64,000 nucleotides of DNA from Pseudomonadota bacterium (GTDB lineage: Bacteria > Pseudomonadota > Alphaproteobacteria > Rhizobiales > Tepidamorphaceae), in assembly GCA_023458595.1 (NCBI GenBank), contig JAEWYT010000147.1, positions 17,179 to 81,178 on the forward strand, given 5' to 3'. Under the pieces are notes generated by a model. The model was not told the origin of the DNA. It searched no databases and worked only from the letters and a program-made list of their open reading frames with translations. A program made the translations under genes and the position numbers. This document shows positions 1-7,673 of this stretch, one piece after another. Numbering within the stretch: position 1 is the stretch's first letter; each line of letters begins with the position of its first letter.

Positions 1-739
1 GTCCGACGTGACGGGCATGGTCGACGCGATCCGGCAGGTGAAGAGTCCGGCCGAGCAGGCGCTCATGCGGCGGGCGGCCGCCGTTACCGATGCCGCCACC
101 GCCGCGGCTGTCGGCGCCATCCGTGACGGTGCGCGCGAGCGCGACGTCGCCGCGGAATGCCTCGCCGCCATGACGCGCGCGGGCGGCGATCCGCCCGGGT
201 TCGGTCCTTTCATCCGCCCGGCGTCCCGGTTCGGCGAAGAACACGCCACATGGGGCGACGATGTCTACCGGCAGGGCGAATCCGTCTTCCTCGAGCTCGC
301 GGGCTGCGTCGCGCGCTATCACGCGCCGAACGGACGTCTCGTTCATATCGGTCCGTTGCCGGAAGCCGATCGCAGGATCGCCGAGGTGTGCGGGAACGCA
401 TTCGACGCGGTCCTCGACGCCCTTCGCCCCGGCGCCCGCGCCCGCGACGTCTACGCCGCATGGCAGGGGCAGGTGGATGCCGCGGGCCTCGGCCACTACC
501 GCCGCCACCATTGCGGCTATGCCGTCGGCATCGGCGTTCCGCCGTCATGGACCGGCGGCCCGGGCGTCGCGGGGCTGCGCCACGATTCGGACATGGAGAT
601 ACGAGTGGGAATGAGCTTCCACGTGATCTCCTGGCTCGCCGAGACGGGCTGCGGCAGTTTCCTCGTCACCGACTGCGTGCTGCTCGCCGAAACGGGGCCG
701 GAGGTCCTGACGACGGCGCCGCGCGTGATCGAGGTCTGA
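1..739 (+). CDS. doeA: Ectoine hydrolase (M24 peptidase family), 5' end cut by window
   Basis: C-terminal ~245 residues of an M24 (creatinase/Xaa-Pro dipeptidase fold) protein; the reading frame is already open at base 2, so the N-terminal domain lies outside the window. The family member expected here opens the ectoine ring to N-alpha-acetyl-diaminobutyrate in the cytoplasm. The pita-bread-fold signatures HHCGYAVGIGVPPSW and GMSFHVISWL are visible and resemble the DoeA/EutD branch more than true peptidases. The assignment rests mostly on context: an Lrp/AsnC regulator, a semialdehyde dehydrogenase and a class III aminotransferase follow immediately, which is the doeA-doeX-doeC-doeD order of ectoine catabolic operons. 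The deacetylase doeB and an ectoine transporter would be expected upstream, unseen. Confidence 0.8.
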   Translation, partial: SDVTGMVDAIRQVKSPAEQALMRRAAAVTDAATAAAVGAIRDGARERDVAAECLAAMTRAGGDPPGFGPFIRPASRFGEEHATWGDDVYRQGESVFLELAGCVARYHAPNGRLVHIGPLPEADRRIAEVCGNAFDAVLDALRPGARARDVYAAWQGQVDAAGLGHYRRHHCGYAVGIGVPPSWTGGPGVAGLRHDSDMEIRVGMSFHVISWLAETGCGSFLVTDCVLLAETGPEVLTTAPRVIEV

Positions 740-744
740 CCGAA

Positions 745-1236
745 ATGGCGAAGCTCGACGACCGCGACGTGAAGATGCTCACCGTGCTTCGCGAGCACGG
801 CCGCATCTCGAAGACGGAACTGGCCAGGCGCATCAACCTGTCGGCGGCTCCCTGCTGGGAGCGCCTGAAGCGCCTCGAGAGCGAGGGGATCGTCACCGGC
901 TATCGCGCGGAGGTGGCGCTGAAGAAGGTCGCGCCGCATGTCACCGTGCTGATGGCGGCAGAGCTGGAGAGCCACCGGGCCGAGGATTTCCAGCGCTTCG
1001 AGCGCAGCCTGGAGCACTTCGACGAGATCGTCGCCTGCTGGGCGGTCGGTGGCGGCTTCGACTACATCGTGCAGATCGTGACGCGCGACATCGATTCCTA
1101 TCAGCGTCTCGTCGACCTGCTCCTCGAAAGCCGCGTGGGCCTGGCGCGCTACTTCACCTATGTCGTGACCAAGCGGGTCAAGGACTCGCCGAGGCTGCCT
1201 TTCGACCTGCTCCTCGAGGCACAGGCGAAGGATTGA
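745..1236 (+). CDS. doeX: Lrp/AsnC-family regulator of ectoine catabolism
   Basis: 163-residue protein starting at the ATG five bases after the doeA stop. It has an N-terminal winged helix-turn-helix (about residues 4-60, with SKTELARRINLSAAPCWERL as the DNA-reading part) and a C-terminal RAM/AsnC effector domain (about 70-150). This is the normal length for the family. DoeX-type regulators sense ectoine-degradation intermediates and control the doe/ueh genes; here the gene is sandwiched within the operon, so autoregulation of the whole unit is likely (inference). A longer overlapping open frame exists upstream of the chosen ATG but only shadows doeA. Confidence 0.85.
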   Translation: MAKLDDRDVKMLTVLREHGRISKTELARRINLSAAPCWERLKRLESEGIVTGYRAEVALKKVAPHVTVLMAAELESHRAEDFQRFERSLEHFDEIVACWAVGGGFDYIVQIVTRDIDSYQRLVDLLLESRVGLARYFTYVVTKRVKDSPRLPFDLLLEAQAKD

Positions 1237-1353
1237 ACGGCAGGCGTGCCGGCATACAGACGATCCTTCGGTGCGGGCGCGCGCATTCAGCGGAACTATC
1301 GCCGCGGCGGCGGCGATACTGACGGTGCAGGACCCCCGTCGGAGCCCGTCGTC

Positions 1354-2895
1354 ATGCCGAGCGTCATCAAGCTGCAGAAAGCCGACCTGAACATCCTCCG
1401 CGATCCGCGCCTGTTCCGAGAGTTCGCCTATATCGACGGGGCGTGGACGACCGGTTCGTCGCATCGCTCGATCGATGTCGTCAATCCCGCCGACGGCGAA
1501 CGGCTCGGCTGCGTGCCGGCACTGACGGGAGGCGATGTCGCACGGGCCGCCAAGGCGGCTCGTCGCGCCTTCGGCGGATGGGCGGCGATGGTGCCGCGGG
1601 AACGCTCCGCGCTCCTGCGGCGCTGGTTCGACCTGATCGTCGCCGCGCACGAGGATCTCGCCGTCCTGATGGTGCAGGAACAGGGCAAGCCGCTCACGGA
1701 GGCGCGCGCGGAGATCGATTACGCTGCCTCCTTCGCCGAGTTCTACGCGGAGGAGGCGAAGCGCCTCAACGTCGAGAGCGTCACCTCGCATCTGCCCGAT
1801 GCCTCGATGACGGTGATGCGCCAGCCGCTCGGCGTCGCGGCGCTGGTGACGCCGTGGAACTTTCCCTCCGCCATGGTGACACGCAAGGCGGCAGCGACGC
1901 TCGCCGCGGGCTGCACCGTGGTCGTGCATCCTTCCTCGCAAACGCCGTTCTCCGCGCTGGCGCTTGCCGAACTCGCCGAACGCGCCGGGCTTCCCGCCGG
2001 GGCGTTCAACGTGGTCACCGGCCACGCGCCCGAGGTCGTTCCGGCACTGACCGCTGCCGTCGACGTACGGGCGGTGTCGTTCACCGGGTCGACCGAAGTC
2101 GGCCGGCTCGTCTACGCGCAGTCCGCGCCGACTATCAAGCGCCTCGTCATGGAACTGGGCGGTCACGCACCGTTCATCGCGTTCGCCGATTGCGATTTCG
2201 ACAGGGCGGTCGACCGTGCGATCGCGGCGAAGTTCGCGACCTCCGGCCAGGACTGTCTCGCGGCCAACCGGTTCTATGTCGAGCGTCCGGTCTACGAGCG
2301 GTTCGTCACGGCATTCGCGGCGCGGGCGACGCGCCTCACCGTCGGCCCCGGCATGGAGGACCCCGACATCGGCCCGCTGATGAACGAGAGCGCGGTCGCC
2401 AAGCAGTGCGCGCATGTCGCCGACGCGCTCGAACGCGGGGCGCGCCTTCTGTGCGGCGGGGAACGTCATCCGGCCGGGCCGCTGTTCTTTCAGCCGACGG
2501 TGCTCGCCGACGTGCCGGAAACCGCGGCGATCTTCCGGGAGGAGACATTCGGTCCCGTCGCGGCGTTTGCGCCCTTCGACCGGGAGGAGGAGGCGGTCGA
2601 TCGCGCCAACCGGACCGAGACGGGTCTCGTCGCGTATCTCCACACGGGCGACCCCGCCCGTATCGCGCGCATGAGCCGGCGGCTCGAGTTCGGCATGGTC
2701 GCAGTCAACCGCACCAGGATCACGGGGGCGCCCGTTCCCTTCGGCGGGATGAAGCAGGCGGGCCTGGGGCGCGAGGGTTCGCGCCACGGGATGGAGGCCT
2801 TCACCGACCTCAAGTACGTCTGCTGCGAAGTCGGCCGAGAGGACTTGGAAATCGGCAGAGAGTCGAGACGAGGAGCATCCGATGCTGACCAATGA
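1354..2895 (+). CDS. doeC: Aldehyde dehydrogenase, probable aspartate-semialdehyde dehydrogenase
   Basis: 513-residue NAD(P)-dependent aldehyde dehydrogenase of the succinate-semialdehyde dehydrogenase type. In the doe pathway it oxidises L-aspartate semialdehyde to aspartate. The catalytic cysteine is C301 (SGQDCLAANR) and the general-base glutamate E267 (MELGGHAPF). The oxyanion/nucleotide region PWNFPSAM is present. Oddity: in the usual cofactor-ribose motif KPAEQTP the lysine is replaced, giving VHPSSQTP (H192), which could alter NAD/NADP preference. The start is placed at the ATG giving MPSVIKLQ, since the family begins with a similar LKDP-like segment; the frame is open further upstream. 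The 3' end overlaps doeD by 14 bases, suggesting translational coupling. Confidence 0.82.
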   Translation: MPSVIKLQKADLNILRDPRLFREFAYIDGAWTTGSSHRSIDVVNPADGERLGCVPALTGGDVARAAKAARRAFGGWAAMVPRERSALLRRWFDLIVAAHEDLAVLMVQEQGKPLTEARAEIDYAASFAEFYAEEAKRLNVESVTSHLPDASMTVMRQPLGVAALVTPWNFPSAMVTRKAAATLAAGCTVVVHPSSQTPFSALALAELAERAGLPAGAFNVVTGHAPEVVPALTAAVDVRAVSFTGSTEVGRLVYAQSAPTIKRLVMELGGHAPFIAFADCDFDRAVDRAIAAKFATSGQDCLAANRFYVERPVYERFVTAFAARATRLTVGPGMEDPDIGPLMNESAVAKQCAHVADALERGARLLCGGERHPAGPLFFQPTVLADVPETAAIFREETFGPVAAFAPFDREEEAVDRANRTETGLVAYLHTGDPARIARMSRRLEFGMVAVNRTRITGAPVPFGGMKQAGLGREGSRHGMEAFTDLKYVCCEVGREDLEIGRESRRGASDADQ

Positions 2896-4258
2896 CGTTC
2901 TGAGCAAATGGGACCGGGAGAATTTCTTCCATCCCTCCACCCACCTCGCCCAGTTCGCCCGCGGGGAGATGGCGAACCGAATCGTCACCGGCGGTAGCGG
3001 CGTCTACATCGAGGATCGCGACGGCAACCGGCTGCTCGATGCCTTCGCCGGGCTCTACTGCGTCAATGTCGGCTACGGACGCGAAGAGATCGCCGAGGCG
3101 ATCGCCGCGCAGGCAAAGGAACTCGCCTACTACCACGCCTATGTCGGCCACGGCACGGAAGCGTCGATCACGCTCGCGAAAATGGTCATCGAGCGCGCGC
3201 CGCAGCACATGTCCAAGGTCTATTTCGGGCTGAGCGGCTCGGATGCCAACGAGACCAACCTGAAGCTCGTCTGGTACTACAACAACGTACTCGGCCGGCC
3301 GGAGAAGAAGAAGGTGGTCTCGCGCCAGCGCGGCTATCACGGCTCCGGCCTGATGACCGGGTCGCTCACCGGGCTCGAGCTGTTCCACAAGAAGTTCGAT
3401 CTGCCGCTCGACCGCATCCTGCACACGACGGCGCCCTATTACTATCGCCGCGAGGACACGTCGCTGAGCGAGGCGGATTTCGTCGCCGCGTGCGCCGACG
3501 ACCTGGAACGGCTGATCGAGCGCGAGGGCCCCGACACGATCGCCGCCTTCATCGGCGAGCCGGTGCTCGGCACCGGCGGCATCGTGCCGCCGCCGGTGGG
3601 CTACTGGGAAGCGATCCAGGTGATACTGGCGCGATACGACATCCTCCTGATCGCGGACGAGGTGGTGACGGGGTTCGGCCGGCTCGGCTCGATGTTCGGG
3701 TCGGATCACTTCGGCCTGAAGCCCGACATCATCACCATCGCCAAGGGCCTGACCTCGGCGTACGCGCCGCTTTCGGGCTCGATCGTGTCGGAGAAGGTCT
3801 GGGCGGCGCTGGAGCGGGGGACCGACGAGTTCGGACCGATCGGGCACGGCTGGACCTATTCGGCCCATCCGATCGGCGCGGCGGCGGGCGTCGCCAACCT
3901 GAACCTGATCGACAGTCTCGGCCTGGTGAAGAATGCCGGGGAAACGGGCGCCTATCTCAACGCGGCGATGAAGGATGCGATCGGCGACCATCCCCACGTC
4001 GGCGAGGTGCGGGGCGAGGGCATGCTCTGCGCCGTCGAGTTCGTCGAGGACCGGCAAACCCGCCGCTTCTTCGATCCGGCAAGAAAGGTCGGGCCGGCGG
4101 TCGCCGCCGCGTTGCTGAAGCGCGGCGTAATCGGCCGCGCCATGCCGCAGGGCGATATCCTGGGCTTCGCGCCGCCGCTGTGTCTGACGAGGGAAGAGGC
4201 CGACGTCATCGTCGCGGCGACCAAGGGGGCCGTCGAGGAGGTCGCCGCGTCGCTCTAG
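2882..4258 (+). CDS. doeD: Class III PLP aminotransferase, probable diaminobutyrate transaminase
   Basis: 458-residue fold-type I, class III (omega) aminotransferase. In the doe pathway it converts L-2,4-diaminobutyrate to aspartate semialdehyde, feeding the dehydrogenase encoded just upstream. The PLP lysine is K288 (ITIAKGLTSAYAPLSG), and the cofactor-binding aspartate sits in LLIADEVVTGFGR. The length is full for the family. The start codon lies inside the end of doeC, so the two are translationally coupled. Without the operon context this would be annotated only as an aspartate aminotransferase-family protein; taurine or beta-alanine aminotransferases are close relatives. Confidence 0.82.
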   Translation: MLTNDVLSKWDRENFFHPSTHLAQFARGEMANRIVTGGSGVYIEDRDGNRLLDAFAGLYCVNVGYGREEIAEAIAAQAKELAYYHAYVGHGTEASITLAKMVIERAPQHMSKVYFGLSGSDANETNLKLVWYYNNVLGRPEKKKVVSRQRGYHGSGLMTGSLTGLELFHKKFDLPLDRILHTTAPYYYRREDTSLSEADFVAACADDLERLIEREGPDTIAAFIGEPVLGTGGIVPPPVGYWEAIQVILARYDILLIADEVVTGFGRLGSMFGSDHFGLKPDIITIAKGLTSAYAPLSGSIVSEKVWAALERGTDEFGPIGHGWTYSAHPIGAAAGVANLNLIDSLGLVKNAGETGAYLNAAMKDAIGDHPHVGEVRGEGMLCAVEFVEDRQTRRFFDPARKVGPAVAAALLKRGVIGRAMPQGDILGFAPPLCLTREEADVIVAATKGAVEEVAASL

Positions 4259-4276
4259 GAGGACGCCGGCCATCGG

Positions 4277-5344
4277 TCACATCCGGTATATGCGACGGGC
4301 GGTTCCCGCGAGCAGCGCGTCCCGGGCAGCCGCGTCGTATCCCATCGCGATGAGCTTGTAGGCGTTCCACAATCCGGCGTAGCCGATCGCGACGCTGTCG
4401 ACCGGGAAATTGGTCTCGAACATGCACCGCTGCGCACCGAAGCAGCCGATGGCGTGGTGGAAGTAGGCGCCTCGCTCGTCGACGAACTCCGCCGAGGACG
4501 GCGGAGCCTCCCGGGTGTGGGCGTCGTATCCCGTCACGATCGACGCGATTCCGCCGAGCTTCATGACGACGTTCGGCAGTTCCGCCATCCGTTCCACGCC
4601 GCTCGCCCATTCGGCGAATACGGGATCCTCGGTCGCCGGGCCCGGCGTGTAGCCGATCGGGGTGCCGAGATGGTTCACGATCATCGTGGTTGCGGGCACG
4701 GCCTCGGCGAGCGCGACGAACTGATCGGCCTGGAAGTGGAACTGGAAGGCGTCGAAGGTCAGGCCGCGCTCGCCGAGACGGGCAACGCCGCGGCGGAAGT
4801 CCGGGTCGGCGTAGAGGCCGGGCGGGGCCGCACCGGCGAGCAGCCGGGCGGAGGGGTCCTCGAGGCGCGCGCCGGCGTGGCGGATGCCGCGGAACAGGCC
4901 GCCGCCACGGGCCTCGTGCGCGTCGAGGACCGTATCGAGATCGGGGTCGCGCAGATCGGCGTGGGCGACGATAGCGGCGATCCGCGTCGCGCCCGCCCGG
5001 GCGGCCACGCGCTCGGCAAGATCTGCGGCATACGCCGTCTCGCCTACCGGTCTCAGATGCGCTGGTCCGGCGGGGTAATAGCTCGATCCGCAGTCGATAT
5101 AGACGCACTGCGCCACCTTGTGGCCGCTGCCAGCGTCGTGGAGATACTCGTCCAGGAGATAACGGCTCGTGCGCAGCGGCGTGTCTGCGTCCTGCGGGTC
5201 GGGGAAGTCGCGCTCGTCCCAGAGATGCAGGTGGGCGTCCACGACCTCCCATTCCGGCTCGACGACGGCTTCACGGCGGCGGTCCCACCACGCGCGGCGC
5301 GCGCCCATCGCCCGCACCCAGGTTCTTCGCTCCTGCGGCGTCAC
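4277..5344 (-). CDS. Amidohydrolase-2 family TIM-barrel metal hydrolase
   Basis: 355-residue protein of the amidohydrolase-related (PF04909-type) family. The first metal motif is VDAHLHLWDERDFP near the N terminus; internal histidines include FQFHFQ and IVNHLG, and the C-terminal MFETNFPVDS replaces the more usual SDWP-like ending. Members hydrolyse lactones or decarboxylate small aromatic or dicarboxylic acids; the substrate is not predictable here. I chose the GTG start giving VTPQERRTW because a GAGGAGGA ribosome-binding site precedes it; an open frame continues upstream without such a site. It converges on doeD with an 18-base gap and diverges from the LysR gene, which probably controls it together with the TRAP transporter. 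Confidence 0.75.
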   Translation of the reverse strand: MTPQERRTWVRAMGARRAWWDRRREAVVEPEWEVVDAHLHLWDERDFPDPQDADTPLRTSRYLLDEYLHDAGSGHKVAQCVYIDCGSSYYPAGPAHLRPVGETAYAADLAERVAARAGATRIAAIVAHADLRDPDLDTVLDAHEARGGGLFRGIRHAGARLEDPSARLLAGAAPPGLYADPDFRRGVARLGERGLTFDAFQFHFQADQFVALAEAVPATTMIVNHLGTPIGYTPGPATEDPVFAEWASGVERMAELPNVVMKLGGIASIVTGYDAHTREAPPSSAEFVDERGAYFHHAIGCFGAQRCMFETNFPVDSVAIGYAGLWNAYKLIAMGYDAAARDALLAGTARRIYRM

Positions 5345-5459
5345 TCCATCCTCCTCGGACCGAACTCGTCTCCTCCGCCCGCGAGCGGGCAAGCCACTCC
5401 AGGGCATCGCTCCGGCCCGCGGGCGGCGGAGCTTAGGATTGATCGGGATATTATCGGTA

Positions 5460-5474
5460 GTTAAGTTTCCTAAC
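5460..5474. promoter_or_regulatory. Candidate LysR operator (T-N11-A palindrome)
   Basis: GTTA-N7-TAAC dyad between the divergent amidohydrolase and LysR genes, about 40 bases before the LysR start. It fits the T-N11-A rule for LysR-type boxes and lies in the AT-richest part of an otherwise GC-rich spacer. Binding is inferred only. Confidence 0.4.
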
Positions 5475-5515
5475 GTCGATATCCTGGATTACTAACAACA
5501 AGCGCGGTGCCCGGC

Positions 5516-6448
5516 ATGGACCTCAGACAGATCCACTACTTCGTCGCCGCCTGCGAAGAGGGCTCGCTCAGCGCCGCCGCGAACCGACTGAACTGCACGG
5601 CGTCCGGGGTCAGCCAGCAGATGAGCGCGCTCGAGGCTCGGCTCGGCGCGGAGCTCTTCGAACGCACCCGCCGCGGCGTCACCCCGACGGCCGTCGGGCG
5701 TCGCTTCTACGACCGCTGCCTGGTCATTCTCAAGGCCGTTTCGGAAGCGGAGATCGAGCTCGAGGATCTCGCCGCCGGCCTCACCGGGGCGGTTTCGGCG
5801 GGGTTCGCGCCGGGTCTGGCGAAAGCCATCCTGCCGCAGGCGCTGGCGCGCTTCACGCGCGAATTTCCGCGCGTCGACGTCGATATCGCGAGCGGTCCGG
5901 CCGACTCCCTGCTCGCGGAGACCTCGAGCGGCACCCTCAACTTCTACGTGGGGCAGTTCGTCGAGCCGCAGATCGGACTTTCGGCCGTTCCGATCGGCCA
6001 GTTCCCGGCGGCCCTGATCTCGGGCTCGCGGCGCGGTTTCGTACCGATGAAGCCGGTCCGCCTCGATACTGTGGCGCCGCTGAAGCTCTTCGTTCCCTCC
6101 GCCACGAACAGCCTCAGGCCGAAGATCGAGGCGGCCATCCGGAACCGCGAGATCGCGGTCGAGCGGACCATCTCGATCGCAAGCCTTTCGGCGGGGCTCG
6201 AGTTCCTCAGCCAGACCGACTGGTCCGCCATCCTGCCCTACTGGATAGGCCTCAAGGAACTCGCCAACGAGCGGATCACCGTCAATCCGATCGCCGGCCC
6301 GGAGCTTCGGGCGGAAGTGGCGCTGATCTATCCGACACGCCAGCCGCTGTCGCGGCCGGCGCAGAGACTCTACGACTACTTCGAGCAGGAACTGCGGCGC
6401 ACCGAGGTGGAGTGGGACCGCGTCATGGCCGACTGCGTTAAGCCGTGA
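5516..6448 (+). CDS. LysR-family transcriptional regulator
   Basis: 310-residue LysR regulator with an N-terminal winged HTH (MDLRQIHYFVAACEEGSLS through about residue 65) and a periplasmic-binding-like effector domain. The start is the ATG giving MDLRQIHYF, the canonical N terminus of the family, rather than the ATG three codons upstream. It diverges from the amidohydrolase gene and precedes the TRAP transporter genes by about 190 bases, so it is the likely regulator of both. The inducer is unknown. Confidence 0.85.
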   Translation: MDLRQIHYFVAACEEGSLSAAANRLNCTASGVSQQMSALEARLGAELFERTRRGVTPTAVGRRFYDRCLVILKAVSEAEIELEDLAAGLTGAVSAGFAPGLAKAILPQALARFTREFPRVDVDIASGPADSLLAETSSGTLNFYVGQFVEPQIGLSAVPIGQFPAALISGSRRGFVPMKPVRLDTVAPLKLFVPSATNSLRPKIEAAIRNREIAVERTISIASLSAGLEFLSQTDWSAILPYWIGLKELANERITVNPIAGPELRAEVALIYPTRQPLSRPAQRLYDYFEQELRRTEVEWDRVMADCVKP

Positions 6449-6640
6449 TTACGGATCGCTTTAGAAGAAATAAGTATTCCTGACTTCTCGCCGAAACTAG
6501 AGTCCGGCCTGGAGGATCGGGACCCCGCCGTCCCGTCCCGTAGCTGCCGGACCGCCGGAAGAACGCGGCGCCGGCGTATGGGAGCGCCGTCGCAACAGAG
6601 GCATCGGCACGCCGGTGTTTCGATTCCGGGGAGGAGCAAA

Positions 6641-7663
6641 ATGACATCCGAGAAACTGTTCGCCGCCGCGCTGGCGCTGACCGTGCTTTTCGGCGCGCAG
6701 GCGCCGGACCGGTCGGTGGCCGCCGAAACCGTCGAACTCAAGATGCAGTTCGCCTCGCCGGACGGCACGCCGTGGAACGACATGGACCGGCGTTTCGCCG
6801 CGCAGGTCGAGGCGATAACCGGCGGGCGCGCCAAGGTCGAGTTCTTCCCGCCGAACTCGGTCACCCCGTTCAAGGACTGGCTGCAATCGACCGGCGCTGG
6901 TCTTCTGGACCTCGGCTTCGTCTGGCACCCGATCCTGCCGGGCAAGTTCGTGCAGATGGAGCTGTTCGGCCTGCCGGGGCTCGCCAAGAATCAGACCATA
7001 GACAGCGTCGTCTACTGGCGCCTGAAGGACGAATTCCCCGAGATGGGGAACCTGTTCACGCCGGACGACAATGTCGTCGACCTCGCGACCTTCGTCGCCA
7101 TGGGCTCGCATCTGCACACCAGGGAGCCGGTCCGCCAGCTCTCCGACATCAAGGGCAAGGTCTTCGCCGCCCAGGACTCCGCCGGCGTCAAGGTGCTCGA
7201 GAAGCTCGGCGCGAGCGCCAGCGTCATGGTTGGTCCCGACGCGTATCTGGCCCTGCAGCGCGGTGCCATAGACGGCGTTCTGTGCGCGTGGGGCTGGGTC
7301 AACAATTTCAAGCTGAAAGAGGTGACGACGTATCACACGCTCATGAACCTCAATCCCGGCACCTACAGTTCCGTCATGAACAAGGACGCCTGGGACAAGC
7401 TGACCCCGGACGAGCAGCAGCATCTGCGCGACATCACGCCGCTCTACTTCTTCTACAATACGACGAACGGCGCCGCGGCGGCGATGGCGAGCATTCCGCC
7501 GGAGAACATCTTCACGCTGTCGTCGGAGGACCGGACCCGGCTCATCGACGAGATGAAGCCGCTCTGGGACGAATGGGTGCAGAAGGCCGATGCCAAGGGC
7601 CTGCAGGGCAAGAAGATTCTCGATGAGGCCGTGCGTCTCCTGAATCTCTACGACAACAACTAG
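6641..7663 (+). CDS. dctP: TRAP transporter solute-binding protein, DctP family
   Basis: 340-residue periplasmic binding protein with an N-terminal secretory signal (hydrophobic stretch in residues 5-28, cleavage probably after SVAAE). It captures a carboxylate-type ligand and hands it to the DctQM membrane unit encoded ten bases downstream. The DctP fold is supported by conserved segments such as KGKVFAAQDSAGVKVLEKLG and ALQRGAIDGVLCAWGW. The chosen ATG has a strong GGGGAGGAG site directly upstream; an upstream in-frame ATG would add a non-signal extension. About 190 bases separate it from the LysR gene, leaving room for its own promoter. The ligand cannot be read from sequence, though the neighbouring amidohydrolase suggests the imported acid is a substrate or product of that enzyme. 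Confidence 0.85.
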   Translation: MTSEKLFAAALALTVLFGAQAPDRSVAAETVELKMQFASPDGTPWNDMDRRFAAQVEAITGGRAKVEFFPPNSVTPFKDWLQSTGAGLLDLGFVWHPILPGKFVQMELFGLPGLAKNQTIDSVVYWRLKDEFPEMGNLFTPDDNVVDLATFVAMGSHLHTREPVRQLSDIKGKVFAAQDSAGVKVLEKLGASASVMVGPDAYLALQRGAIDGVLCAWGWVNNFKLKEVTTYHTLMNLNPGTYSSVMNKDAWDKLTPDEQQHLRDITPLYFFYNTTNGAAAAMASIPPENIFTLSSEDRTRLIDEMKPLWDEWVQKADAKGLQGKKILDEAVRLLNLYDNN

Positions 7664-7673
7664 CAGGCCTATA

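Noticed and set aside
517..2988. Long minus-strand open frame (823 codons) opposite the doe genes
   Set aside because: It mirrors high-GC third-position bias of the real plus-strand genes, is very rich in Arg/Asp/His, and contains no recognisable domain.
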